DNA of 64,000 nucleotides, from positions 124,001-188,000 of the forward strand of contig WYAX01000014.1 in NCBI GenBank assembly GCA_011525625.1. The letters are read 5' to 3'. Below, piece by piece: positions 45,347-53,335 of the stretch (position 1 is its first letter; each line of letters begins with the position of its first letter). The translations under genes and the position numbers were made by a program. The DNA comes from Nitrospira defluvii (GTDB taxonomy: Bacteria > Nitrospirota > Nitrospiria > Nitrospirales > Nitrospiraceae). Under the pieces are notes generated by a model. The model had not been told where the DNA came from. It saw only the letters and a list, made by a program, of their open reading frames with translations, and ran no database searches.

Positions 45347-46612
45347 GTGGGTGAGCCCGCACCGCAGATGACACCATCGGTCGAGGTCGTGACGGTTCCC
45401 AAACCGGCACCGGTGATTTTGCTCGTCGACGACGACGAAATCACCAGAATCGGCATGGCCGGTCGATTGAAACGCTTGGGGTATCGTGTGATCGAAGCCG
45501 TCGATGGTAGCGCCGGCTTAACCGCGATCCGCGCGCACCGTCCGGACTTGGTGATCCTCGATTGGATGATGCCGGGCATGGACGGTCCCAGTGTCTGTGA
45601 AGCGATCCGTGCGGACCCGGAGTTACGATCGAGTCAGGTCGTCCTCATGACCGCGCACGATCGGCCCGAACAGATTGCTGAAGGCCTCTCGCGCGGCGCC
45701 GACGATTTCCTCAGCAAAGCCGCCAGCAAGCAGGAAGTCCTGGCGCGGGTGCAGGCCAGCATACGGTCCAGCGCCCTGGTTCGTGAGATCGAGCGCACCC
45801 GCGACGATCTAGACCGTTCGCACAAATTGCTCTCCGCCAAGCAGCATGAGTTGGAGAGCGAACTCCAATCAGCTGCCGCCTTCGTCCGAGCGCAACTCCC
45901 GTTGCCGGGGATTCCGGCGCCGGGCATCGCCATGCACTGGGCCTATCAACCGTCCCTCGCCTTGGGCGGAGATCTCTTCCAGGTCTGTGCCTGGGGGACG
46001 GACGCGCTCGGGCTTTACATTCTCGATGCATCCGGCCACGGGGTCGCCGCAGCGCTGCGCGCGGTGGGACTCATGAGTTTTCTCCGTGAAGACAATCTCG
46101 TGAAAGCCGTGGGCAGCTTCGATCCCGGAGCGATCATCAACGAAGCCAACCGCCGTTTTCCGTTAAGCCAGGACGGGGAGTACTTTACTCTGTGGGTGGG
46201 CCGCCTCGATCTCACGTCATATGAATTGTCGTATGCCACGGCGGGCCATAGCGGCGCATTTCTGCATGCCACCAACGGTGACTCCCGATGGCTGGCCTCC
46301 GCGAGCCTGCCGTTGGGATTCGATCCAGCCTCGACCTTCGAAAGCGCCCGCACACAGTTACAACCGCACGACCGCCTCTACCTGTTAAGCGACGGAATCT
46401 ACGAGGCGCCGTCGACGACCGGTGAACTCTGGGGCAAGCCCCGCCTGCAAGCCACACTCGAAGAGCATCGCTCCTCCGGCCTGGTTCACAGCATCACGGA
46501 AACCATGGCCATCGCTCATCAATGGCTAGGCGGAGACATCTTTCCCGACGATGTCGCGCTACTCGGGCTGGAAATCCAAGACCGGTCGACCGCGCACAAG
46601 GGGAGGGCCTAG
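45347..46612 (+). CDS. Receiver-PP2C (RsbU/SpoIIE-type) serine phosphatase
   Basis: The 421-residue protein has an N-terminal receiver with VDDDEITRIG and phosphoacceptor Asp72 (ILDWMMPGMDG), a coiled linker, then a PP2C/SpoIIE domain with GGDLFQV, LDASGHGVAAAL and PDDVALLGLEI as metal-binding motifs. When phosphorylated such proteins dephosphorylate STAS partners. The start is a GTG after CAGGAG. It is the obvious phosphatase for the two STAS proteins upstream, and HsbR of Pseudomonas has the same layout. Confidence 0.87.
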   Translation: MGEPAPQMTPSVEVVTVPKPAPVILLVDDDEITRIGMAGRLKRLGYRVIEAVDGSAGLTAIRAHRPDLVILDWMMPGMDGPSVCEAIRADPELRSSQVVLMTAHDRPEQIAEGLSRGADDFLSKAASKQEVLARVQASIRSSALVREIERTRDDLDRSHKLLSAKQHELESELQSAAAFVRAQLPLPGIPAPGIAMHWAYQPSLALGGDLFQVCAWGTDALGLYILDASGHGVAAALRAVGLMSFLREDNLVKAVGSFDPGAIINEANRRFPLSQDGEYFTLWVGRLDLTSYELSYATAGHSGAFLHATNGDSRWLASASLPLGFDPASTFESARTQLQPHDRLYLLSDGIYEAPSTTGELWGKPRLQATLEEHRSSGLVHSITETMAIAHQWLGGDIFPDDVALLGLEIQDRSTAHKGRA

Positions 46613-46971
46613 TGGAATATCAAACGATCATGGACCTGACCGCCGCGCTCGATCGGTTGGACGGGGACCAGGAGCTCTTTCTGACGCTGGCCGGTCTGTT
46701 CGTGGAACGGACCCCGCCGGCGCTCGCCGCCATTCAGGCGGCGACGACCGCAGGCGATCTCCCGACTCTGATCAAGGAAGCCCACAAGTTGAAGGGGTCG
46801 GCCATGGAGTTCTGTGCCAAACCGACGGTGGCCTCCGCAGCCCACCTCGAAGAAGCCGCGCGCAAGGCCGCCGTACAGGAACTTGCCGCACTGGTCGAAC
46901 AGGTGCAGGCAGAAGCGGGACGCCTCACGGCGGCGCTGGTGACGCTCATCGAAAAGGGATGTCCCACATGA
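46612..46971 (+). CDS. Histidine phosphotransfer (Hpt) protein
   Basis: The 119-residue protein is a stand-alone Hpt domain with phosphorylatable His58 in KEAHKLKGSAMEF. The GTG start overlaps the preceding TAG stop (TAGTG). It may shuttle phosphate from CheA or another kinase to the receiver of the phosphatase just upstream or the receiver protein just downstream. Partner choice is not evident from sequence. Confidence 0.85.
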   Translation: MEYQTIMDLTAALDRLDGDQELFLTLAGLFVERTPPALAAIQAATTAGDLPTLIKEAHKLKGSAMEFCAKPTVASAAHLEEAARKAAVQELAALVEQVQAEAGRLTAALVTLIEKGCPT

Positions 46972-47867
46972 CCGTGCCGGGATCTTTCCCTTCCCTCTTG
47001 GCCGTCGTCCCCGATTCCGAGGTCTTGGCCCTCATCCTGGAACAGGCACAGGCTCGCGACATCTCTGTCGTCACCGCTCCGGACCCGAGGGCGGCGCTCG
47101 CCATGGTGGAGATGACACGACCCGAGCTCGTCATCACCGACCTGTTCTTGCCGGAACGCACCGGGATCATGCTCGTTCAGGAAATTCGCAAACGATGTGC
47201 CACCACGGTGAGTATCGCCTCGGCCGACACCGCGGATGAGGGGAGCGTCCTCGAGGCCATGCGTGCCGGCGCCACAGACTACGTTCCTCGACCGACCGGT
47301 GCCAAGGAAATCGGACTGGCGTTGGATCGAGCGATCCAACGACTCCCCCGCCCGGTGGACGCGATACCGGGCATCGAGCAGGTGGACTACCGTCTGACCA
47401 TCGGCACCGATCCCCACCACGTCGAAGCCTGCGTGACCTGGTTGATCGAGCAAACAGCCAATAAGCTCCCGGAATCCCAGCGACTGCACCTCCGGGCCAC
47501 ACTGATCGAACTCATCGTCAACGCCGTGGAACATGGCAGCCTGGAAATCCAGTATCAGGAGAAACACCAGGCGCTCAGCACCGACCGATTTGACGCCCTG
47601 ATCGAGGCGCGCCGGCGTGACCCGCGCTTCGCCGAGCGTCGCGTGGTCGTTCGGGCCGGGCACGACCTCCGCCGCCGCCGACTCCACTACGCGATTGCGG
47701 ATGAGGGGAACGGGTTCACCTGGGACCGCTTTCTCACGAAGAGCGACCAGCCCTGCGACAGCCGTGACGCCAATGGACGCGGGGTCTTTCTCGCCAAGGC
47801 GTTCTTCCCCGATTTGACCTATAACGAACGCGGCACGCAGGTGACCTTCTCCGTACCGCTGCCGTAA
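46968..47867 (+). CDS. Receiver-HATPase protein (RsbW-like anti-sigma/serine kinase)
   Basis: In 299 residues a receiver-like domain (phosphoacceptor Asp58 in VITDLFLPERTG) is joined to a HATPase_c_2 domain with N-box IELIVNAVEHG and G-boxes IADEGNGFTW and DANGRGVFLAKAFF. The receiver is degenerate: the N-terminal acidic pair is reduced to a lone Asp16 (VVPDSE), and the usual Lys-Pro is Arg-Pro. The ATPase part has an insert of about 35 residues. It probably phosphorylates the STAS proteins. It overlaps the Hpt gene as ATGA. Confidence 0.82.
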   Translation: MTVPGSFPSLLAVVPDSEVLALILEQAQARDISVVTAPDPRAALAMVEMTRPELVITDLFLPERTGIMLVQEIRKRCATTVSIASADTADEGSVLEAMRAGATDYVPRPTGAKEIGLALDRAIQRLPRPVDAIPGIEQVDYRLTIGTDPHHVEACVTWLIEQTANKLPESQRLHLRATLIELIVNAVEHGSLEIQYQEKHQALSTDRFDALIEARRRDPRFAERRVVVRAGHDLRRRRLHYAIADEGNGFTWDRFLTKSDQPCDSRDANGRGVFLAKAFFPDLTYNERGTQVTFSVPLP

Positions 47868-47951
47868 GCACCGCCGCTCGCTGACTTGACGCGTCTCCGC
47901 CCCGCAGTTTATCTTTCACCCCCTGAGACCCGCGATTCACCCCGATTCACC

Positions 47952-48203
47952 ATGAGGCTCCGCATGATTCGTCCCGCTCACCTCGTGCTCTCCTGTGTCC
48001 TCCTGTCTGTCTTGACCGGTTGCGTCGGCGCGGAGTGGGTCCATCCGACGCGCCCGAAAGACCAGTACGCCCAGGACTACAACAAGTGTCAGGCCGACAC
48101 CCTTCGCGATCCCAAGCTACAGCAGGGCATCCAACTGCTGATCATTCAAGCCACGGAACGGTGTCTACAGAAACAAGGGTGGAGGCTCGTCGAAAAAGAG
48201 TAA
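47952..48203 (+). CDS. Small lipoprotein
   Basis: The 83-residue protein has an N-terminal signal peptide with lipobox LLSVLTGC (Cys at about residue 24); an inner ATG at 47964 could also be used. The mature part is short, charged and contains two further Cys (KCQADTL, ERCLQKQ) that could form a disulfide. No family is recognised. It stands alone between the chemotaxis operon and wecB. Confidence 0.7.
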   Translation: MRLRMIRPAHLVLSCVLLSVLTGCVGAEWVHPTRPKDQYAQDYNKCQADTLRDPKLQQGIQLLIIQATERCLQKQGWRLVEKE

Positions 48204-48300
48204 CCGTTCATCGCGTCGCTCCTGCCACCGGCCGACCGCGTCCTCACACACTCTCCCTGCCCATGGCGATCCGTCTTGTCCGTCCTCACCGTCCTTTTTG

Positions 48301-48329
48301 TTGACGACTCGCCCGAGGTCCGCTATGTA
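48301..48329 (+). promoter_or_regulatory. Sigma-70-type promoter of wecB
   Basis: TTGACG, a 17-base spacer and TATGTA. Transcription would begin near 48336, about 43 bases before the wecB ATG. Confidence 0.55.
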
Positions 48330-48378
48330 ATGAGGAGAGCCGGACCGCCATCGCAATACCATAACTGGAAGCCTACCC

Positions 48379-49482
48379 ATGAAGCGTATTGACCTGATCG
48401 CCGGAGCACGACCGAATTTCATGAAAATCGCGCCGATCATCGACGCGTTGCATGCCGCACAAAAGCGAGGCGGGGACGCCCTGCGCTACCGACTGATTCA
48501 CACCGGCCAGCATTACGACAAGGCCATGTCGGGCAGTTTCTTCGAGGAACTGGGCATTCCCGATCCCGACATTAACCTGGAGGTGGGGTCGGGAACCCAG
48601 GCCGAGCAGACCGCGGGCATCATGGTGGGCTATGAAAAGGTGCTGGCGAAAGACACGAGCGATCTCTGCCTGGTGGTGGGGGATGTGACCTCGACCATGG
48701 CCTGTTCGATCGTGGCTCGAAAAATGGGCATACCGGTCGCCCATGTCGAAGGCGGCATCCGCTCACACGACTGGACCATGCCGGAAGAGATCAATCGCGT
48801 GGTGACCGACTCGATCACCAATTGGTTTTTCACCACCAGCGATACGGCCAACGACAACTTGCGCCGGGCCGGTGTCCCCGAGGACCGTATCTTTTTCGTG
48901 GGCAACACCATGATCGACACCTTGCTCAAGCACGAGGGGCGGTTGCGGCCGCCGGCCTGCTGGGCAACCCTCGCGCTGAAACCGCAGCAGTACTGCGTGG
49001 TGACGCTGCATCGTCCGGCGAACGTGGACGGTGAGCACAAGTTGCTCGCCCTATTACAGGCCATTGCGGACGGCACCCAGGGCCTGCCGGTCGTCTTTCC
49101 CGTGCACCCGCGTACCGCCAAAAATCTTCGTGAAGCGGGCCAGGCACTCCCGTCGATGCACTACGTCGATCCGTTGGGCTATCTCGAGTTTAACTACCTC
49201 GTGAAACATGCCCGTGGCGTCATTACCGATTCGGGCGGAATCACGGAAGAAACGACCGTGCTGGGCGTGCCCTGCTTGACCTTGCGCGACAACACCGAGC
49301 GGCCCGAGACCGTGACGCTCGGCACCAACGAACTCATCGGCACCGACCCCGGCAAACTTCCGCCGGCCCTGACACGTTTGATGGCCGGGCAGTGGAAGAA
49401 AGGGGCGATTCCACCGAAATGGGACGGGAAAGCAGCGGAGCGGATCGTCGCCCAACTAGAGCGGCTGCTTCTCCCATTATGA
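48379..49482 (+). CDS. wecB: UDP-N-acetylglucosamine 2-epimerase (non-hydrolysing)
   Basis: The 367-residue protein matches WecB: IAGARPNFMKIAPI at the N-terminus, HTGQHYDKAMSGSFFEELGI, VEGGIRSHDW and TDSGGITEE in the catalytic cleft. It interconverts UDP-GlcNAc and UDP-ManNAc for surface polysaccharide. Its last 102 bases occur twice more downstream (50914 and 52270). The present C-terminus may therefore have been rebuilt by an insertion; the frame is intact. Confidence 0.92.
   Translation: MKRIDLIAGARPNFMKIAPIIDALHAAQKRGGDALRYRLIHTGQHYDKAMSGSFFEELGIPDPDINLEVGSGTQAEQTAGIMVGYEKVLAKDTSDLCLVVGDVTSTMACSIVARKMGIPVAHVEGGIRSHDWTMPEEINRVVTDSITNWFFTTSDTANDNLRRAGVPEDRIFFVGNTMIDTLLKHEGRLRPPACWATLALKPQQYCVVTLHRPANVDGEHKLLALLQAIADGTQGLPVVFPVHPRTAKNLREAGQALPSMHYVDPLGYLEFNYLVKHARGVITDSGGITEETTVLGVPCLTLRDNTERPETVTLGTNELIGTDPGKLPPALTRLMAGQWKKGAIPPKWDGKAAERIVAQLERLLLPL
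49381..49482 (+). repeat. wecB 3'-end repeat, copy A (inside intact wecB)
   Basis: Last 34 codons of wecB. Copies B (50914-51015) and C (52270-52370) match it along the full length; the similarity of A and B continues with no gap to base 49679, offset exactly 1,533. Confidence 0.85.
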
Positions 49483-49565
49483 GTATATTCCAATGCTCAC
49501 CGGCAGACGAGAAGCGTGAAAAGAGAGTAGGTGCATGATTCGCACGAGCAGTGCCTATTATCCGC

Positions 49566-49814
49566 ATGTGGAGTGCGAGGGAAGTTGAAGGGCTGATCTG
49601 ACGCATGGCGAAGCCGTATCCCGCTGTGCTCATCACCAGTGCAAGACAGACCGGCAAGACATCGCTGCTGCGGTATCTCAACGTCCGCCTCGATCAGGAT
49701 CGCTCGCCAGGCCGCTTTCTCTTGACCGGCTCGCAAATATTCCCGTCGATGCATGGCCTGCCCGAGAGCGGTGATCAGAGTTCACGCCACTGGCCTAACC
49801 CGGTTTATTCATGA
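49566..49814 (+). pseudogene. Decayed AAA+/DUF4143 ATPase fragment
   Basis: This is a broken copy of the ATPase at 51099. Alignment is colinear at an offset of 1,533 bases from before the ATG at 49566 to 49679. A TGA interrupts the frame in the 12th codon; an in-frame ATG at 49605 reopens MAKPYPAVLITSARQTGKTS (Walker A). At 49679 exactly 144 bases are missing relative to the other copy, and the fragment runs out of similarity near 49765. The rest of the gene is gone. Confidence 0.85.
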
Positions 49815-49944
49815 CGGTTTGTCGCACAATTGCTGAGTCAGTGTTGGCATCCCCGGCCCGACGACGAGCAGGCCGTTGAAAAATCTTTCGAGTACCCGTG
49901 AATGCTGGTATCACGAATAGGCACGGACCGTCTCATAACCCCGT

Positions 49945-50189
49945 GCAGGATGGTAAAAGGCCGTCCGGCAAGGCCGCAGCGAGGTCCGCGACTCGACGAA
50001 GAAGGAACGTCCCATCTGCGGACGGGCGCAAGTCGATGACCGCCTCGTGTCCCATAGGCGAATCGCACCCTGTGCGATACGGTGAGCCTCTGAGATTCAC
50101 GACGCGCGGGACGTGTGTGAACGCCGCCGAGCCGGTGAGACGGCCGTGGCGTGCAAGAATGCCGCTGGTAGACTTTTTCAGCATCCTGC
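49945..50189. repeat. MITE-like element with imperfect terminal inverted repeats
   Basis: The left end GCAGGATGGTAAAAGG and the right end, read as its complement GCAGGATGCTGAAAAAG, are imperfect inverted repeats about 245 bases apart. A related left-end-like string, GCAGGCCGTTGAAAAA, lies at about 49869. The inside holds no convincing gene. The stretch 49815-50328 is otherwise empty. Confidence 0.55.
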
Positions 50190-50328
50190 CAGGTTGAGCC
50201 GTGCGGTCGGATGCTGGCGAGTGGGTAAGTAGCCCTGTCTTGGTGCGGAGTCGGGAGGGCCTCGAAAAGTACAAGGGCAGTACGTTTCCCTTCTCGCGCC
50301 GGCAGGCGTACACAATCCCGGCAACTCC

Positions 50329-50357
50329 TTGACGTACATACATGGTGTATGTACACT
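50329..50357 (+). promoter_or_regulatory. Promoter and inverted-repeat operator of brnTA
   Basis: TTGACG (50329-50334), 17 bases and TACACT (50352-50357) form a sigma-70-type promoter. Between and overlapping them is a perfect 8-bp inverted repeat, GTACATAC and GTATGTAC around ATGGT (50334-50354), the probable autorepression site for the BrnT-BrnA complex. Confidence 0.6.
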
Positions 50358-50654
50358 CTGCTCGTGAGTTTTGAATGGGACGAAGCCAAACGAACCACGA
50401 ACCTTGCCAAACATGGCATCGACTTTCTGGACGTCCCGGAGATCTTCACCGGCCCCATGGTGGTAGGCCCGGACGTTCGAAACGACTACGGCGAATCCAG
50501 AAAAATCGGCTTCGGGTTCATTCGTGGCCGGCTCATGGCGGTGGTATTTACGGAGCGCGCGAGGGTCATTCGCATCATCTCCGCACGAAAGGCAAATACC
50601 CGTGAAGAAGCACGCTACAAAAAAGCGTTCGAGGACAAACTGGGCAGCAATTGA
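50349..50654 (+). CDS. brnT: BrnT family ribonuclease toxin
   Basis: The 101-residue product has the BrnT hallmark FEWDEAKRTTNLAKHGIDF near its N-terminus and ARVIRIISARKA with the conserved basic residues near the C-terminus. BrnT is a RelE-fold mRNase. The ATG at 50349 overlaps the operator; a GTG at 50364 starts precisely where most family members do (VSFEWD), and would be nearly leaderless from the promoter. Either start leaves the domain whole. The antitoxin gene overlaps its 3' end by 53 bases. Confidence 0.85.
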   Translation: MYTLLVSFEWDEAKRTTNLAKHGIDFLDVPEIFTGPMVVGPDVRNDYGESRKIGFGFIRGRLMAVVFTERARVIRIISARKANTREEARYKKAFEDKLGSN

Positions 50655-50868
50655 CGCGCTCCAGGACAAGGAGATTGATACCTCCGACATCCCGGAACAG
50701 GGAAACATCTTCTTCAAACGCGCCGTGCTCAGGCTCCCCGAACCGAAGACTGCAGTTACCATCCGCTTGGATCGTGAGGTCTTGGATTGGTTCAAAGCAA
50801 AAGGGCCCGGGTATCAAACGCGAATCAACGCGCTCCTGCGAGCCTACATGCACGCGCATCGATCGTGA
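50602..50868 (+). CDS. brnA: BrnA family antitoxin
   Basis: The 88-residue protein has a basic N-terminus, then a ribbon-helix-helix-like C-terminal domain (VTIRLDREVLDWFKAKGPGYQTRINALLRAYM) split as VTIRLDREVLDWF and KAKGPGYQTRINALL. BrnA neutralises BrnT and represses the operon. I take GTG 50602 as start, because the in-frame sequence upstream from 50524 lies inside brnT and does not resemble BrnA. Its 3' end is 46 bases from wecB repeat copy B. Confidence 0.83.
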   Translation: MKKHATKKRSRTNWAAIDALQDKEIDTSDIPEQGNIFFKRAVLRLPEPKTAVTIRLDREVLDWFKAKGPGYQTRINALLRAYMHAHRS

Positions 50869-50913
50869 CAGGTGTGCACTGCCTGCAAACCTTTGCGAGA
50901 CATTTCGCGATTG

Positions 50914-51015
50914 ATGGCCGGGCAGTGGAAAAAGGGCGCCATTCCTTCCACGTGGGACGGGAACGCGGCAGAGCGGATCGTCGCCCAACTAGAGCGGCTG
51001 CTTCTCCCATTATGA
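50914..51015 (+). repeat. wecB 3'-end repeat, copy B
   Basis: 102 bases ending in a stop codon encode the same C-terminal 34 residues as wecB, with a few substitutions (PSTWDGN in place of PPKWDGK). The similarity reaches back about 30 bases more. It is not attached to an epimerase gene. Confidence 0.85.
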
Positions 51016-51098
51016 GTATATTCCAATGCTCACCGGCAGACGAGAAGCGTGAAAAGAGAGTAGGTGCATGATTTGCACCATCAGTGCAAATTATCCGC

Positions 51099-52257
51099 AT
51101 GTGGATTGCGAGGGAAGTTGAAGGGCGTATTCGGCGCATGGCGAAGCCGTTTCCCGCTGTGCTCATCACCGGCGCGAGACAGACCGGCAAGACCTCTCTG
51201 CTGCGGCATCTCTATCCCCGTACCTCCTATCTGACTCTCGATCTCCCGGCGAATGCGGAAGCCGCGCGCACCGCACCAGACGAGTTGCTCAAGGCCTATC
51301 CGCCACCGGTGATCATCGACGAAATTCAGTATGCGCCGTCGCTGCTGCGGCATCTCAAAGTCCACATCGACCAGGATCGCTCACCCGGCCGCTTTCTCTT
51401 GACCGGATCGCAAGTATTCCCGCTCATGCATGGCGTGTCGGAGAGCTTGGCGGGGCGCTGCGCGGTGCTGAATCTGCATACACTCGCGAGGGCCGAATTG
51501 CTCGCGGCAGGCCATGCGATCGAGGAGTGTCGCTACCTGTTTCTCGGCGGATATCCCGAGCTGCACCTTGGGACCGATCCTGACCTGTGGTTTCCCGCCT
51601 ACGTCGCCACCTATCTTGAACGCGATGTGCGCAACGTGCTGCGTGTTGCGGACCTTCCGGAGTTCAATCGGTTTCTGCGCGCCTGTGCGCTGCGGACGTC
51701 TCAGATGATCAATTACTCCGACCTTGCACGAGATACCGGCATTGCTCCCAATACCGCACGTAAATGGGCAGGGCTGCTTCAGACATCGGGAGTGGTGACC
51801 ATGATCGAACCGTATTTCGGCAATCGCACCAAGCGGCCGATCAAAGCGCCCAAGCTCGCATTCCTCGACACCGGTCTGGCGGCATTTCTCGCAGGATTTC
51901 GTTCGGCACGGGAGCTGACGGCATCCACGCTCGCCGGGGCATTCTGGGAGTCGTATGTCTTTGGCCAGATTCTTCGACAAGCGGCCAGCCGCGCCGGTCG
52001 GTTACTGGCGCACTGCGGGAGGGCCGGAGGTGGATGTGGTGATCGATCGCGCCGGTGCCCTCACCGCGGTCAAATGCAAATGGAAAGAGCATCCGGGGCC
52101 CGCGGACGCCGACGGGCTCAAAGCTCTAGAGGCCGCTGAGCCAGGACGAGTGAAGCAGAAGATGATCGTGTGTCGCACGAAAGCAGCCTATCGACTCCCC
52201 GATGGAACCTGGGTCGTGCCCCCCTCCGATGCGCTGAAGCGGTTGACCGTAACGTGA
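51099..52257 (+). pseudogene. AAA+/DUF4143 ATPase, frameshifted
   Basis: An almost complete ATP-binding protein of the AAA_14/DUF4143 family: Walker A GARQTGKTSLL near residues 22-32, Walker B VIIDEIQYAP near 69-78, then the DUF4143 part. Between about 51966 and 52008 the frame changes by one base: the C-terminal VGYWRTAGGPEVDVVIDR motif is only read in another frame that runs to 52257. The frame from the ATG ends at 52139 with an Arg/Gly-rich nonsense tail. It is a pseudogene or a sequencing error. GTG 51084 is an alternative start. Confidence 0.8.
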
Positions 52258-52269
52258 GGTCGGAGTGTG

Positions 52270-52370
52270 ATGGCCGAGCAGTGGAAGAAGGGCGCCATTC
52301 CTTCGAAGTGGGATGGGAACGCGGCAATCCGATTGTGGAGCACCTGGCCCGGCTGCTGAACGCCGGCTGA
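52270..52370 (+). repeat. wecB 3'-end repeat, copy C
   Basis: The third copy, 101 bases, starts MAEQWKKGAIPSKWDGNAA and has lost one base after that, which shifts the frame; restored, it would read IVEHLARLLNAG. It is the most divergent copy and may be the original, oldest end of wecB. The stretch 52371-52561 holds no gene. Confidence 0.75.
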
Positions 52371-52490
52371 TTCAAGTGAGGCCGGGCGGCATCGGAACGC
52401 CCCGGGCGCCCGGCAGATTCTCTCTCCCCCCTTCGCATCTATGCGCACCCTCACTCGGCATCCGAGACATCCCGGAGCGTACTGACAGGG

Positions 52491-52508
52491 TCGTCGGCTC
52501 GCCGACCG
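52491..52508 (+). repeat. 18-bp hairpin repeat, left copy (flanks vapBC)
   Basis: TCGTCGGCTCGCCGACCG contains the inverted repeat GTCGG-CTCG-CCGAC. The right copy lies at 53336. Confidence 0.5.
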
Positions 52509-52561
52509 ACAAGGGGTCCGACGCCATGGTGATCGCCCGTCTCATCACGCGCTCACATCCC

Positions 52562-52593
52562 TTGCGCGCTGCAATGACTTACGATACAGTAAG
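52562..52593 (+). promoter_or_regulatory. Promoter and small operator-like repeat of vapBC
   Basis: TTGCGC, 17 bases and TACAGT form a possible promoter. CTTAC and GTAAG (52578-52582 and 52589-52593) flank the -10 as an inverted repeat, as expected of a VapB operator. Confidence 0.45.
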
Positions 52594-52620
52594 GAATATC
52601 TTTTCTTGTAAGGAGCTCCG

Positions 52621-52860
52621 ATGTCCACATCGACGTTGACGAGCAAAGGGCAAACCACGATACCGAAAGACGTTCGAGAACGGCTCAATCTCCAGCCGGG
52701 AGACCGCCTGGAATTTGTGATCGATGAAGACGGCCGCGTAGTGCTGCTCCCGGCCAGCATCGACGCTTCGGCGTTAACCGGTATCCTGAAGGCGCCGGCT
52801 CGTCCGGTGAGTGTGGAAGACATGAACCGAGCGATTCGTAAACGAGGAAGCCGCCGATGA
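52621..52860 (+). CDS. vapB: AbrB-type antitoxin VapB
   Basis: The 79-residue protein has the AbrB/MazE swapped-hairpin domain STLTSKGQTTIPKDVRERL and LQPGDRLEFVIDEDGRV. The C-terminal tail would bind the toxin. AAGGAG precedes the ATG, and the 3' end overlaps vapC as ATGA. Confidence 0.88.
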   Translation: MSTSTLTSKGQTTIPKDVRERLNLQPGDRLEFVIDEDGRVVLLPASIDASALTGILKAPARPVSVEDMNRAIRKRGSRR

Positions 52861-53252
52861 TCGGTCTCGACACGAACGTCCTAGTCAGACATCTCGTGCA
52901 AGATGAACCGAGTCAATCGCGTAAAGCCACACACGTGATCACGAAGCAATGTACGCGTGACGATCCAGGGTTCGTCAATCGCGTCGTCCTCTGTGAGTTG
53001 GTATGGGTGTTGGAAAGTGCCTATGGGTATTCCAAGGACACCATTGTGGCCGTGTTAGAGAAACTGTTGCAGACCGCCCAGTTGAAAGTCGAAGACCCGC
53101 AGACGGCATGGACGGCATTTCGCATGTATCAGTCAGGAAAGGCCGACTTCGCTGACTGCCTACTGGGTGCCACGAACCGACTCCGCGGATGCGACGAGAC
53201 CGTCAGCGTCGATCAAGCCGCGGGCAAACTCGATGGGTTCCGGCTTCTTTAG
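52857..53252 (+). CDS. vapC: PIN-domain ribonuclease toxin VapC
   Basis: The 131-residue protein has PIN-domain acidic residues Asp5 (GLDTNVLVRH), Glu in LCELVWVL and Asp in KADFADCLLGATN. VapC toxins cleave tRNA or rRNA; here it pairs with the overlapping vapB. All active-site acids are intact, so it may be functional. Confidence 0.88.
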   Translation: MIGLDTNVLVRHLVQDEPSQSRKATHVITKQCTRDDPGFVNRVVLCELVWVLESAYGYSKDTIVAVLEKLLQTAQLKVEDPQTAWTAFRMYQSGKADFADCLLGATNRLRGCDETVSVDQAAGKLDGFRLL

Positions 53253-53335
53253 CAAGTGGATGAACCGCTATCGTGTCTCGCCGGAAAAACGGCCGCATTC
53301 AACGTTGTAGATGGCCCCGGCACGCGCCCGCCGGA

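Noticed and set aside
46551-46967. Upstream extension of the receiver-HATPase gene
   Set aside because: It runs through the Hpt gene in another frame and is Arg/Gly-rich; the ATGA overlap at 46968 gives a clean receiver domain start.
49838-50458. 206-codon minus-strand frame across the MITE-like element
   Set aside because: It spans the inverted-repeat element and the brnT start and has Ser/Arg-rich, non-protein-like composition.
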